The notes under the pieces were generated by a model, which had not been told where the DNA came from, did not search any database, and worked only from the letters and a program-made list of their open reading frames with translations. This document shows positions 23,540 through 37,700 of a DNA stretch of 64,000 bases, piece by piece (position 1 is the stretch's first letter; the number at the start of each line of letters is the position of its first letter). Source of the DNA: Hydractinia symbiolongicarpus (taxonomy: Eukaryota; Cnidaria; Hydrozoa; Anthoathecata; Hydractiniidae); the NCBI RefSeq assembly GCF_029227915.1, contig NC_079883.1, positions 31,126,001-31,190,000 on the forward strand, read 5' to 3'. The translations under genes and the position numbers were made by a program.

Positions 23540-24757
23540 AATGAAAACATTTTTGAAAACTACAAGTCTCATGCGTTTTAGTGGTGAAAAAATAAATTAA
23601 AAAATCGTTCGGGAAATGAGTTTACACCCTGGGTACTTTCTTTGTATACTTTTGCCTATACGGGCCGAGTCCGGGATTTACGGGAAGTCGCGGTTTTTCG
23701 TTTGCCGTCGATTAAACTTCTTTTATTCAGCGTCTCATCAAAAATGAAAACATTTTTAAAAACTACAAGTCTCATGGGCATTAGTGGTGAAATAATAATT
23801 TAAAAAATCGTTCGGGAAATGAGTTTACTCCCTGGGTACTTTCTTTGTATACTTTTGACTATACGAGCCGAGTCCGGATTTACGGGAAGTCGCGGGTTTT
23901 CGTTTGCCGGCGATTAAACTTCTTTTATTCAGCGTCTCATCAAAAATGAAAACATTTTTAAAAACTACAAGTCTCATGGGCTTTAGTGGTGAAATAATAA
24001 TTTAAAAAATCGTTCGGGAAATGAGTTTACTCCCTGGGTACTTTCTTTGTATACTTTTGACTATACGGGCCGAGTCCGGATTTACGGGAAGTCGCGGGTT
24101 TTCGTTTGCCGGCGATTAAACTTCTTTTATTCAGCGTTTCATCAAAAATAAAAACATTTTTGAAAACTACAAGTCTCATGCGTTTTAGTGGTGAAAAAAT
24201 AAATTAAAAAATCGTTCGGGAAATGAGTTTACACCCTGGGTACTTTCTTTGTATACTTTTGCCTATACGGGCCGAGTCCGGGATTTACGGGAAGTCGCGG
24301 GTTTTCGTTTGCCGTCGATTAAACTTCTTTTATTCAGCGTCTCATCAAAAATGAAAACATTTTTAAAAACTACAAGTCTCATGGGCTTTAGTGGTGAAAT
24401 AATAATTTAAAAAATCGTTCGGGAAATGAGTTTTCTCCCTGGGTACTTTCTTTGTATACTTTTGACTATACGGGCCGAGTCCGGATTTACGGGAAGTCGC
24501 GGGTTTTCGTTTGCCGGCGATTAAACTTCTTTTATTCAGCGTCTCATCAAAAATGAAAACATTTTTAAAAACTACAAGTCTCATGGGCTATAGTGGTGAA
24601 ATAATAATTTAAAAAATCGTTCGGGAAATGAGTTTACTCCCTGGGTACTTTCTTTGTATACTTTTGACTATGCGGGCCGAGTCCGGATTTACGGGAAGTC
24701 GCGGGTTTTCGTTTGCCGGCGATTAAACTTCTTTTATTCAGCGTCTCATCAAAAATG
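23540..24757 (+). repeat. 3-mer HOR, two tandem copies (unit about 608 bp)
   Basis: A monomer with GTGAAAAAATAAATT, ACACCCTGGG, CTTTTGCC and TTTGCCGTCG is followed by two CATGGGCTTTAG-type monomers, and the set repeats. The GTGGTGAAAAAATAAATT marker lies at 23581 and 24189. Copy-specific changes include GGGCATTAG (about 23776), AAAAATAAAAAC (about 24145), GGGCTATAG (about 24586) and GTTTTCTCCC (about 24429). Confidence 0.7.
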
Positions 24758-25154
24758 AAAACATTTTTAAAAACTACAAGTCTCAAGCGTTTTAGTGGTG
24801 AAAAAAAATTGTGAAAAATCGTTCGGGAAATGAGTTTACTCCCTGGGTACTTTCTCTGTATACTTTTGACTATACGGGCCGAGTCCGGATTTACGGGAAG
24901 TCGCGGGTTTTCGTTTACCGGCGATTAAACTTCTTTTATTCAGCGTCTCATCAAAAATGAAAAGATTTTTAAAAACTACAAGTCTCAAGCGTTTTAGTGG
25001 TGAAAAAAAAATTTAAAAAATAGTTCGGGAAATGAGTTTACTCCCTGGGTGCTTTCTTTGTATACATTCGACTATACGGGCCAAGCCCGGGATTTACGGG
25101 AAATCGCGGGATTTCGTTTGCCGGCGATTAAACCTCTTTCATTAAGCTTCTCAT
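24758..25154 (+). repeat. Satellite monomers preceding the a-b-c composite
   Basis: Two TCAAGCG-type monomers are seen, one with AAAATTGTGAAAAATCG (about 24805) and TTTACCGGCG, and one with GAAAAGATTTTT. The GAAAAGATTTTT type recurs near 26373, 34895, 39156 and 42402 inside the composite. The stretch is therefore related to module a but lies upstream of the aligned copies. Confidence 0.55.
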
Positions 25155-25349
25155 CAAAAATGAAATCATTTTTGAAAACTACAAGTCTCAAGCGTTTTAG
25201 TGGTGAAAAAAAAATTTAAAAAATCGTTCGGGAAATGAGTTTACTCCCTGGGTACTTTCTTTGTATACATTCGACTATACGGGCCAAGCCCGGGATTTAC
25301 GGGAAATCGCGGGATTTCGTTTGCCGGCGATTAAACCTCTTTCATTAAG

Positions 25350-26180
25350 CGTCTCATCAAAAATGAAAACATTTTTAAAAACTACAAGTCTCATGGGCTT
25401 TAGTGGTGAAATAATAATTTAAAAAATCGTTCGGGAAATGAGTTTACTCCCTGGGTACTTTCTTTGTATACTTTTGCCTATACGGGCCGAGTCCGGGATT
25501 TACGGGAAGTCGCGGGTTTTCGTTTGCCGTCGAATAAACTTCTTTTATTCAGCGTCTCATCAAAAATGAAAACATTTTTAAAAACTACAAGTCTCATGGG
25601 CTTTAGTGGTGAAATAATAATTTAAAAAATCGTTCGGGAAATGAGTTTACTCCCTGGGTACTTTCTTTGTATACTTTTGCCTATACGGGCCGAGTCCGGG
25701 ATTTACGGGAAGTCGCGGGTTTTCGTTTGCCGTCGATTAAACTTCTTTTATTCAGCGTCTCATCAAAAATGAAAACATTTTTAAAAACTACAAGTCTCAT
25801 GGGCTTTAGTGGTGAAATAATAATTTAAAAAATCGTTCGGGAAATGAGTTTACTCCCTGGGTACTTTCTTTGTATACTTTTGACTATACGGGCCGAGTCC
25901 GGATTTACGGGAAGTCGCGGGTTTTCGTTTGCCGGCGATTAAACTTCTTTTATTCAGCGTCTCATCAAAAATGAAAACATTTTTAAAAACTACAAGTCTC
26001 ATGGGCTTTAGTGGTGAAATAATAATTTAAAAAATCGTTCGGGAAATGAGTTTACTCCCTGGGTACTTTCTTTGTATACTTTTGACTATACGGGCCGAGT
26101 CCGGATTTACGGGAAGTCGCGGGTTTTCGTTTGCCGGCGATTAAACTTCTTTTATTCAGCGTCTCATCAAAAATGAAAAC
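25350..26180 (+). repeat. Run of four near-identical CATGGGCTTTAG-class monomers
   Basis: Monomers starting near 25359, 25562, 25765 and 25967 all carry TTTTTAAAAAC, CATGGGCTTTAG and GAAATAATAATTT. They form two pairs. The first two have CTTTTGCC, GTCCGGGATT and GCCGTCG. The last two have CTTTTGAC and the 1-bp shorter GTCCGGATT. This local homogenisation recurs in the later copies of module a. Confidence 0.8.
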
Positions 26181-27585
26181 ATTTTTAAAAACTACAAGTC
26201 TCAAGCGTTTTAGTGGTGAAAAAAAAATTTGAAAAATCGTTCGGGAAATGAGTTTACTCCCTGGGTACTTTCTCTGTATACTTTTGACTATACGGGCCGA
26301 GTCCGGATTTACGGGAAGTCGCGGGTTTTCGTTTACCGGCGATTAAACTTCTTTTATTCAGCGTCTCATTAAAAATGAAAAGATTTTTAAAAACTACAAG
26401 TCTCAAGCGTTTTAGTGGTGAAAAAAAAATTTAAAAAATCGTTCGGGAAATGAGTTTACTCCCTGGGTGCTTTCTTTGTATACATTCGACTATACGGGCC
26501 AAGCCCGGGATTTACGGGAAATCGCGGGATTTCGTTTGCCGGCGATTAAACTTCTTTTTTTCAGTGTCTCATCAAAAATGAAAACATTTTTGAAAACTAC
26601 AAGTCTCAAGCGTTTTAGTGGTGAAAAAATAAATTAAAAAATCGTTCGGGAAATGAGTTTACTTCCTGGGTACTTTCTTTGTATACTTTTGACTATACGG
26701 GCCAAGCCCGGGATTTACGAGAAATCGCGGGTTTTCGTTTGCCGGCGATTAAACTTCTTTTATTCAGCGTCTCATCAAAAATGAAAACATTTTTGACAAC
26801 TACAAGTCTTATGCGTTTTAGTGGTGAAAAAATAATTTAAAAAATCTTTCTGGAAATGAGTTTACTCACAGGGTACTTTCTTTTTATACATTCGACTATA
26901 CGGGCCAAGCCCGGGATTTACGGGAAATCGCGGGTTTTCGTTTGCCGGCGATTAAACCTCTTTCATTAAGCGTATCATCAAAAATGAAAACATTTTTGAA
27001 AACTACAAGTCTCATGCGTTTTAGTGGTGAAATAGTAATTTAAAAAATCGTTCGGGAAATGAGTTTGCACCCTGGGTACTTTCTTTGTATACTTTTGCCT
27101 ATACGGGCCGAGTCCGGGATTTACGGGAAGTCGCGGGTTTTCGTTTGCCGGCGATTAAACCTCTTTCATTAAGCGTCTCATCAAAAATGAAAACATTTTT
27201 AAAAACTACAAGTCTTATGCGTTTTATTGGTGATAAAATAATTTAAAAAATCGTTCTGGAAATGAGTTTACTCACAGGGTACTTTCTTTGTATACATTCG
27301 ACTATACGCACCGAGTCCGGGATTTACGGGAAATCGCAGGTTTTCGTTTGCCGGCGATTAAACTTCTTTTATTCAGCGTCTCATCAAAAATGAAAACATT
27401 TTTAAAAACTACAAGTCTCATGCGTTTTAGTGGTGAAATAGTAATTTAAAAAATCGTTCGGGAAATGAGTTTGCACCCTGGGTACTTTCTTTGTATACTT
27501 TTGCCTATACGGGCCGAGTCCGGGATTTACGGGAAGTCGCGGGTTTTCGTTTGCCGGCGATTAAACCTCTTTCATTAAGCGTCTC

Positions 27586-29615
27586 ATCAAAAATGAAAAC
27601 ATTTTTAAAAACTACAAGTCTTATGCGTTTTATTGGTGAAAAAATAATTTAAAAAATCGTTCTGGAAATGAGTTTACTCACAGGGTACTTTCTTTGTATA
27701 CATTCGACTATACGGGCCGAGTCCGGGATTTACGGGAAATCGCAGGTTTTCGTTTGCCGGCGATTAAACTTCTTTTATTCAGCGTCTCATCAAAAATGAA
27801 AACATTTTTGAAAACTACAAGTCTCATGCGTTTTAGTGGTGAAAAAATAAATTAAAAAATCGTTCGGGAAATGAGTTTACACCCTGGGTACTTTCTTTGT
27901 ATACTTTTGCCTATACGGGCCGAGTCCGGGATTTACGGGAAGTCGCGGGTTTTCGTTTGCCGGCGATTAAACTTCTTTTATTCAGCGTCTCATCAAAAAT
28001 GAAAACATTTTTAAAAACTACAAGTCTCATGGGCTTTAGTGGTGAAATAATAATTTAAAAAATCGTTCGGGAAATGAGTTTACTCCCTGGGTACTTTCTT
28101 TGTATACTTTTGACTATACGGGCCGAGTCCGGATTTACGGGAAGTCGCGGGTTTTCGTTTGCCGGCGATTAAACTTCTTTTATTCAGCGTCTCATCAAAA
28201 ATGAAAACATTTTTAAAAACTACAAGTCTCAAGCGTTTTAGTGGTGAAAAAAAAATTTAAAAAATCGTTCGGGAAATGAGTTTACTCCCTGGGTACTTTC
28301 TCTGTATACATTCGACTATACGGGCCAAGCCCGGGATTTACGGGAAATCGCGGGATTTCGTTTGCCGGCGATTAAACCTCTTTCATTAAGCTTCTCATCA
28401 AAAATGAAAACATTTTTGAAAACTACAAGTCTCAAGCGTTTTAGTGGTGAAAAAAAAATTTAAAAAATCGTTCGGGAAATGAGTTTACTCCCTGGGTACT
28501 TTCTTTGTATACATTCGCCTATACGGGCCAAGCCCGGGATTTACGGAAAATCGCGGGATTTCGTTTGCCGGCGATTAAACCTCTTTCATTAAGCGTCTCA
28601 TCAAAAATGAAAACATTTTTAAAAACTACAAGTCTTATGCGTTTTATTGGTGAAAAAATAATTTAAAAAATCGTTCTGGAAATGAGTTTACTCACAGGGT
28701 ACTTTCTTTGTATACATTCGACTATACGGGCCGAGTCCGGGATTTACGGGAAATCGCAGGTTTTCGTTTGCCGGCGATTAAACTTCTTTTATTCAGCGTC
28801 TCATCAAAAATGAAAACATTTTTGAAAACTACAAGTCTCATGCGTTTTAGTGGTGAAAAAATAAATTAAAAAATCGTTCGGGAAATGAGTTTACACCCTG
28901 GGTACTTTCTTTGTATACTTTTGCCTATACGGGCCGAGTCCGGGATTTACGGGAAGTCGCGGGTTTTCGTTTGCCGGCGATTAAACTTCTTTTATTCAGC
29001 GTCTCATCAAAAATGAAAACATTTTTAAAAACTACAAGTCTCATGGGCTTTAGTGGTGAGATAATAATTTAAAAAATCGTTCGGGAAATGAGTTTACTCC
29101 CTGGGTACTTTCTTTGTATACTTTTGACTATACGGGCCGAGTCCGGATTTACGGGAAGTCGCGGGTTTTCGTTTGCCGGCGATTAAACTTCTTTTATTCA
29201 GCGTCTCATCAAAAATGAAAACATTTTTAAAAACTACAAGTCTCAAGCGTTTTAGTGGTGAAAAAAAAATTTAAAAAATCGTTCGGGAAATGAGTTTACT
29301 CCCTGGGTACTTTCTCTGTATACATTCGACTACACGGGCCAAGCCCGGGATTTACGGGAAATCGCGGGATTTCGTTTGCCGGCGATTAAACCTCTTTCAT
29401 TAAGCTTCTCATCAAAAATGAAAACATTTTTGAAAACTACAAGTCTCAAGCGTTTTAGTGGTGAAAAAAAAATTTAAAAAATCGTTCGGGAAATGAGTTT
29501 ACTCCCTGGGTACTTTCTTTGTATACATTCGCCTATACGGGCCAAGCCCGGGATTTACGGAAAATCGGGGGATTTCGTTTGCCGGCGATTAAACCTCTTT
29601 CATTAAGCCTCTCAT
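27586..29615 (+). repeat. 5-mer duplication in module b (unit 1014 bp)
   Basis: TTTTATTGGTG, a rare allele of TTTTAGTGGTG, occurs at 27629 and 28643 with the same four following monomers: GAAAAAATAAATT with CTTTTGCC, CATGGGCTTTAG, TCAAGCG with TTCTCTGTATAC, and TCAAGCG with CATTCGCC. In the second module b (43.45-46.5 kb) this duplication is absent. Confidence 0.8.
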
Positions 29616-31719
29616 CAAAAATGAAAACATTTTTGAAAACTACAAGTCTCATGCGTTTTAGTGGTAAAAAAAATATTTAAAAAATCGTTCGGGAAATGAG
29701 TTTACTCCCTGGGTACTTTCTTTGTATACTTTTGACTATACGGGCCGAGTTCGGGATTTACGGGAAATCGCAGGTTTTCGTTTGCCGGCGATTAAACTTC
29801 TTTTTTTCAGCGTCTCATCAAAAATGAAAACATTTTTGAAAACTACAAGTCTCATGCGTTTTAGTGGTGAAAAAATAAATTAAAAAATCGTTCGGGAAAT
29901 GAGTTTACTTCCTGGGTACTTTCTTTGTATACTTTTGACTATACGGGCCAAGCCCGGGATTTACGGGAAATTGCGGGTTTTCGTTTGCCGGCGATTAAAC
30001 TTCTTTTATTCAGCGTCTCATCAAAAATGAAAACATTTTTGACAACTACAAGTCTTATGCGTTTTAGTGGTGAAAAAATAATTTAAAAAATCTTTCTGGA
30101 AATGAGTTTACTCACAGGGTACTTTCTTTGTATACATTCGACTATACGGGCCAAGCCCGGGATTTACGGGAAATCGCGGGTTTTCGTTTGCCGGCGATTA
30201 AACCTCTTTCATTAAGCGTATTATCAAAAATGAAAACATTTTTGAAAACTACAAGTCTCATGCGTTTTAGTGGTGAAATAGTAATTTAAAAAATCGTTCG
30301 GGAAATGAGTTTGCACCCTGGGTACTTTCTTTGTATACTTTTGCCTATACGGGCCGAGTCCGGGATTTACGGGAAGTCGCGGGTTTTCGTTTGCCGGCGA
30401 TTAAAACTCTTTCATTAAGCGTCTCATCAAAAATGAAAGCATTTTTGAAAATTACAAGTCTCCTGCGTTTTAGTGGTTAAAAAAAAATTTAAAAAATCGT
30501 TCGGGAAATGAGTTTACTCCCTGGGTACTTTCTTTGTATACATTCGACTATACGGGCCAAGCCCGGGATTTACGGGAAATCGCGGGTTTTCGTTTGCCGG
30601 CGATTAAACCACTTTTATTCAGCGTCTCATCAAAAATAAAAACATTTTTGAAAACTACAAGTCTCATGCGTTTTAGTGGTAAAAAAAAAAATTAAAAAAT
30701 CGTTCGGGAAATAAGTTTACACCCTGGGTACTTTCTTTGTATACTTTTGACTATACGGGCCGAGTCCGGGATTTACGGGAAATCGCAGATTTTCGTTTGC
30801 CGGCGATTAAACTTCTTTTATTCAGCGTCTGATCAAAAATGAAAACATTTTTGAAAACTACAAGTCTTATGCGTTTTAGTGGTGAAAAAATAATTTGAAA
30901 AATTGTTCTGGAAATGAGTTTACTCACAGGGTACTTTCTTTGTATACATTCTAATATACGGGCCAAGCCCGGGATTTACGGGAAATCGCGGAATTTCGTT
31001 TGCCGGCGATTAAACCTCTTTCATTACGCGTCTCATCGAAAATGAAAACATTTTTGAAAACTACAAGTCTCATGCGTTTTAGTGGTGAAAAAATAAATTA
31101 AAAAATCGTTCGGGAAATGAGTTTACTTCCTGGGTACTTTCTTTGTATACTTTTGACTATACGGGCCAAGCCCGGGATTTACGGGAAATCGCGGGTTTTC
31201 GTTTGCCGGCGATTAAACTTCTTTTATTCAGCGTCTCATCAAAAATGAAAACATTTTTGACAACTACAAGTCTTATGCGTTTTAGTGGTGAAAAAATAAT
31301 TTAAAAAATCTTTCTGGAAATGAGTTTACTCACAGGGTACTTTCTTTGTATACATTCGACTATACGGGCCAAGCCCGGGATTTACGGGAAATCGCGGGTT
31401 TTCGTTTGCCGGCTATTAAACCTCTTTCATTAAGCGTATCATCAAAAATGAAAACATTTTTGAAAACTACAAGTCTCATGCGTTTTAGTGGTGAAATAGT
31501 AATTTAAAAAATCGTTCGGGAAATGAGTTTGCACCCTGGGTACTTTCTTTGTATACTTTTGCCTATACGGGCCGAGTCCGGGATTTACGGGAAGTCGCGG
31601 GTTTTCGTTTGCCGGCGATTAAACCTCTTTCATTAAGCGTCTCATCAAAAATGAAAACATTTTTGAAAATTACAAGTCTCATGCGTTTTAGTGGTTAAAA
31701 AAAAATTAAAAAAATCGTT

Positions 31720-34700
31720 CGGGAAATGAGTTTACTCCCTGGGTACTTTTTTTGTATACATTCGACTATACGGGCCAAGCCCGGGATTTACGGGAAATCG
31801 CGGGTTTTCGTTTGCCGGCGATTAAACCACTTTTATTCAGCGTCTCATCAAAAATGAAAACATTTTTGAAAACTGCAAGTCTCATGCGTTTTAGTGGTAA
31901 AAAAAAAAATTTAAAAAATCGTTCGGGAAATGAGTTTACACCCTGGGTACTTTCTTTGTACACTTTTGACTATACGGGCCGAGTCCGGGATTTACGATAA
32001 AATCGCGGGTTTTCGTTTGCCGGCGATTAAACTTCGTTTATTCAGCGTCTCATCAAAAATGAAAACATTTTTCAAAACTACAAGTCTTATGCGTTTTAGT
32101 GGTGAAAAAATAATTTAAAAAATCGTTCTGGAAATGAGTTGACTCACAGGGTACTTTCTTTGTATACATTCGACTACACGGGCCAAGCCCGGGATTTACG
32201 GGAAATCGCGGGTTTTCGTTTGCCGGCGATTAAACCTCTTTCATTAAGCGTCTCATCAAAAATGAAAACATTTTTGAAAACTACAAGTCTCATGTGTTTT
32301 AGTGGTGAAATAGTAATTTAAAACATCGTTCGGGAAATGAGTTTACACCCTGGGTACTTTCTTTGTATACTTTTGCCTATTCGGGCCGAGTCCGGGATAT
32401 ACGGGAAATCGCGGGATTTCGTTTGCCGGCGATTAAACCTCTTTCATTAAGCGTCTCATAAAAAATGAAAACATTTTTGAAAACTACAAGTCTCATGCGC
32501 TTTAGTGGTAAAAAAAAATTTAAAAAATCGTTCGGGAAATGAGTTTACTCCCTGGGTACTTTCTTTGTATACTTTTGACTATACGGGCCAAGCCCGGGAT
32601 TTACGGGAAATCGCGGGTTTTCGTTTGCCGGCGATTAAACTTCTTTTATTCAGCGTCTCATCAAAAATGAAATCATTTTTGAAAACTACAAGTCTCAAGC
32701 GTTTTAGTGGTGAAAAAAAAATTTAAAAAATCGTTCGGGAAATGAGTTTACTCCCTGGGTACTTTCTTTGTATACATTCGACTATACGGGCCAAGCCCGG
32801 GATTTACGGGAAATCGCGGGATTTCGTTTGCCGGCGATTAAACCTCTTTCATTAAGCGTCTCATCAAAAATGAAAACAGTTTTAAAAACTACAAGTCTCA
32901 TGGGCTTTAGTGGTGAAATAATAATTTAAAAAATCGTTCGGGAAATGAGTTTACTCCCTGGGTACTTTCTTTGTACACTTTTGACTATACGGGCCGAGTC
33001 CGGGATTTACGATAAAATCGCGGGTTTTCGTTTGCCGGCGATTAAACTTCGTTTATTCAGCGTCTCATCAAAAATGAAAACATTTTTAAAAACTACAAGT
33101 CTTATGCGTTTTAGTGGTGAAAAAATAATTTAAAAAATCGTTCTGGAAATGAGTTGACTCACAGGGTACTTTCTTTGTATACATTCGACTATACGGGCCA
33201 AGCCCGGGATTTACGGGAAATCGCGGGTTTTCGTTTGCCGGCGATTAAACCTCTTTCATTAAGCGTCTCATCAAAAATGAAAACATTTTTGAAAACTACA
33301 AGTCTCATGTGTTTTAGTGGTGAAATAGTAATTTAAAACATCGTTCGGGAAATGAGTTTACACCCTGGGTACTTTCTTTGTATACTTTTGCCTATTCGGG
33401 CCGAGTCCGGGATATACGGGAAATCGCGGGATTTCGTTTGCCGGCGATTAAACCTCTTTCATTAAGCGTCTCATCAAAAATGAAAACATTTTTGAAAACT
33501 ACAAGTCTCATGCGCTTTAGTGGTAAAAAAAAATTTAAAAAATCGTTCGGGAAATGAGTTTACTCCCTGGGTACTTTCTTTGTATACTTTTGACTATACG
33601 GGCCAAGCCCGGGATTTACGGGAAATCGCGGGTTTTCGTTTGCCGGCGATTAAACTTCTTTTATTCAGCGTCTCATCAAAAATGAAATCATTTTTGAAAA
33701 CTACAAGTCTCAAGCGTTTTAGTGGTGAAAAAAAAATTTAAAAAATCGTTCGGGAAATGAGTTTACTCCCTGGGTACTTTCTTTGTATACATTCGACTAT
33801 ACGGGCCAAGCCCGGGATTTACGGGAAATCGCGGGATTTCGTTTGCCGGCGATTAAACCTCTTTCATTAAGCGTCTCATCAAAAATGAAAACAGTTTTAA
33901 AAACTACAAGTCTCATGGGCTTTAGTGGTGAAATAATAATTTAAAAAATCGTTCGGGAAATGAGTTTACTCCCTGGGTACTTTCTTTGTATACTTTTGCC
34001 TATACGGGCCGAGTCCGGGATTTACGGGAAGTCGCGGGTTTTCGTTTGCCGTCGATTAAACTTCTTTTATTCAGCGTCTCATCAAAAATGAAAACATTTT
34101 TAAAAACTACAAGTCTCATGGGCTTTAGTGGTGAAATAATAATTTAAAAAATCGTTCGGGAAATGAGTTTACTCCCTGGGTACTTTCTTTGTATACTTTT
34201 GCCTATACGGGCCGAGTCCGGGATTTACGGGAAGTCGCGGGTTTTCGTTTGCCGTCGATTAAACTTCTTTTATTCAGCGTCTCATCAAAAATGAAAACAT
34301 TTTTAAAAACTACAAGTCTCATGGGCTTTAGTGGTGAAATAATAATTTAAAAAATCGTTCGGGAAATGAGTTTACTCCCTGGGTACTTTCTTTGTATACT
34401 TTTGACTATACGGGCCGAGTCCGGATTTACGGGAAGTCGCGGGTTTTCGTTTGCCGGCGATTAAACTTCTTTTATTCAGCGTCTCATCAAAAATGAAAAC
34501 ATTTTTAAAAACTACAAGTCTCATGGGCTTTAGTGGTGAAATAATAATTTAAAAAATCGTTCGGGAAATGAGTTTACTCCCTGGGTCCTTTCTTTGTATA
34601 CTTTTGACTATACGGGCCGAGTCCGGATTTACGGGAAGTCGCGGGTTTTCGTTTGCCGGCGATTAAACTTCTTTTATTCAGCGTCTCATCAAAAATGAAA

Positions 34701-37700
34701 ACATTTTTAAAAACTACAAGTCTCAAGCGTTTTAGTGGTGAAAAAAAAATTTGAAAAATCGTTCGGGAAATGAGTTTACTCCCTGGGTACTTTCTCTGTA
34801 TACTTTTGACTATACGGGCCGAGTCCGGATTTACGGGAAGTCGCGGGTTTTCGTTTACCGGCGATTAAACTTCTTTTATTCAGCGTCTCATTAAAAATGA
34901 AAAGATTTTTAAAAACTACAAGTCTCAAGCGTTTTAGTGGTGAAAAAAAAATTTAAAAAATCGTTCGGGAAATGAGTTTACTCCCTGGGTGCTTTCTTTG
35001 TATACATTCGACTATACGGGCCAAGCCCGGGATTTACGGGAAATCGCGGGATTTCGTTTGCCGGCGATTAAACTTCTTTTTTTCAGCGTCTCATCAAAAA
35101 TGAAAACATTTTTGAAAACTACAAGTCTCAAGCGTTTTAGTGGTGAAAAAATAAATTAAAAAATCGTTCGGGAAATGAGTTTACTTCCTGGGTACTTTCT
35201 TTGTATACTTTTGACTATACGGGCCAAGCCCGGGATTTACGGGAAATCGCGGGTTTTCGTTTGCCGGCGATTAAACTTCTTTTATTCAGCGTCTCATCAA
35301 AAATGAAAACATTTTTGACAACTACAAGTCTTATGCGTTTTAGTGGTGAAAAAATAATTTAAAAAATCTTTCTGGAAATGAGTTTACTCACAGGGTACTT
35401 TCTTTTTATACATTCGACTATACGGGCCAAGCCCGGGATTTACGGGAAATCGCGGGTTTTCGTTTGCCGGCGATTAAACCTCTTTCATTAAGCGTATCAT
35501 CAAAAATGAAAACATTTTTGAAAACTACAAGTCTCATGCGTTTTAGTGGTGAAATAGTAATTTAAAAAATCGTTCGGGAAATGAGTTTGCACCCTGGGTA
35601 CTTTCTTTGTATACTTTTGCCTATACGGGCCGAGTCCGGGATTTACGGGAAGTCGCGGGTTTTCGTTTGCCGGCGATTAAACCTCTTTCATTAAGCGTCT
35701 CATCAAAAATGAAAACATTTTTAAAAACTACAAGTCTTATGCGTTTTATTGGTGATAAAATAATTTAAAAAATCGTTCTGGAAATGAGTTTACTCACAGG
35801 GTACTTTCTTTGTATACATTCGACTATACGGGCCGAGTCCGGGATTTACGGGAAATCGCAGGTTTTCGTTTGCCGGCGATTAAACTTCTTTTATTCAGCG
35901 TCTCATCAAAAATGAAAACATTTTTAAAAACTACAAGTCTCATGGGCTTTAGTGGTGAAATAATAATTTAAAAAATCGTTCGGGAAATGAGTTTACTCCC
36001 TGGGTACTTTCTTTGTATACATTCGACTATACGGGCCAAGCCCGGGATTTACGGGAAATCGCGGGTTTTCGTTTGCCGGCGATTAAACCACTTTTATTCA
36101 GCGTCTCATCAAAAATGAAAACATTTTTGAAAACTGCAAGTCTCATGCGTTTTAGTGGTAAAAAAAAAAATTTAAAAAATCGTTCGGGAAATGAGTTTAC
36201 ACCCTGGGTACTTTCTTTGTACACTTTTGACTATACGGGCCGAGTCCGGGATTTACGATAAAATCGCGGGTTTTCGTTTGCCGGCGATTAAACTTCGTTT
36301 ATTCAGCGTCTCATCAAAAATGAAAACATTTTTAAAAACTACAAGTCTTATGCGTTTTAGTGGTGAAAAAATAATTTAAAAAATCGTTCTGGAAATGAGT
36401 TGACTCACAGGGTACTTTCTTTGTATACATTCGACTATACGGGCCAAGCCCGGGATTTACGGGAAATCGCGGGTTTTCGTTTGCCGGCGATTAAACCTCT
36501 TTCATTAAGCGTCTCATCAAAAATGAAAACATTTTTGAAAACTACAAGTCTCATGTGTTTTAGTGGTGAAATAGTAATTTAAAACATCGTTCGGGAAATG
36601 AGTTTACACCCTGGGTACTTTCTTTGTATACTTTTGCCTATTCGGGCCGAGTCCGGGATATACGGGAAATCGCGGGATTTCGTTTGCCGGCGATTAAACC
36701 TCTTTCATTAAGCGTCTCATCAAAAATGAAAACATTTTTGAAAACTACAAGTCTCATGCGCTTTAGTGGTAAAAAAAAATTTAAAAAATCGTTCGGGAAA
36801 TGAGTTTACTCCCTGGGTACTTTCTTTGTATACTTTTGACTATACGGGCCAAGCCCGGGATTTACGGGAAATCGCGGGTTTTCGTTTGCCGGCGATTAAA
36901 CTTCTTTTATTCAGCGTCTCATCAAAAATGAAATCATTTTTGAAAACTACAAGTCTCAAGCGTTTTAGTGGTGAAAAAAAAATTTAAAAAATCGTTCGGG
37001 AAATGAGTTTACTCCCTGGGTACTTTCTTTGTATACATTCGACTATACGGGCCAAGCCCGGGATTTACGGGAAATCGCGGGATTTCGTTTGCCGGCGATT
37101 AAACCTCTTTCATTAAGCGTCTCATCAAAAATGAAAACAGTTTTAAAAACTACAAGTCTCATGGGCTTTAGTGGTGAAATAATAATTTAAAAAATCGTTC
37201 GGGAAATGAGTTTACTCCCTGGGTACTTTCTTTGTACACTTTTGACTATACGGGCCGAGTCCGGGATTTACGATAAAATCGCGGGTTTTCGTTTGCCGGC
37301 GATTAAACTTCGTTTATTCAGCGTCTCATCAAAAATGAAAACATTTTTAAAAACTACAAGTCTTATGCGTTTTAGTGGTGAAAAAATAATTTAAAAAATC
37401 GTTCTGGAAATGAGTTGACTCACAGGGTACTTTCTTTGTATACATTCGACTATACGGGCCAAGCCCGGGATTTACGGGAAATCGCGGGTTTTCGTTTGCC
37501 GGCGATTAAACCTCTTTCATTAAGCGTCTCATCAAAAATGAAAACATTTTTGAAAACTACAAGTCTCATGTGTTTTAGTGGTGAAATAGTAATTTAAAAC
37601 ATCGTTCGGGAAATGAGTTTACACCCTGGGTACTTTCTTTGTATACTTTTGCCTATTCGGGCCGAGTCCGGGATATACGGGAAATCGCGGGATTTCGTTT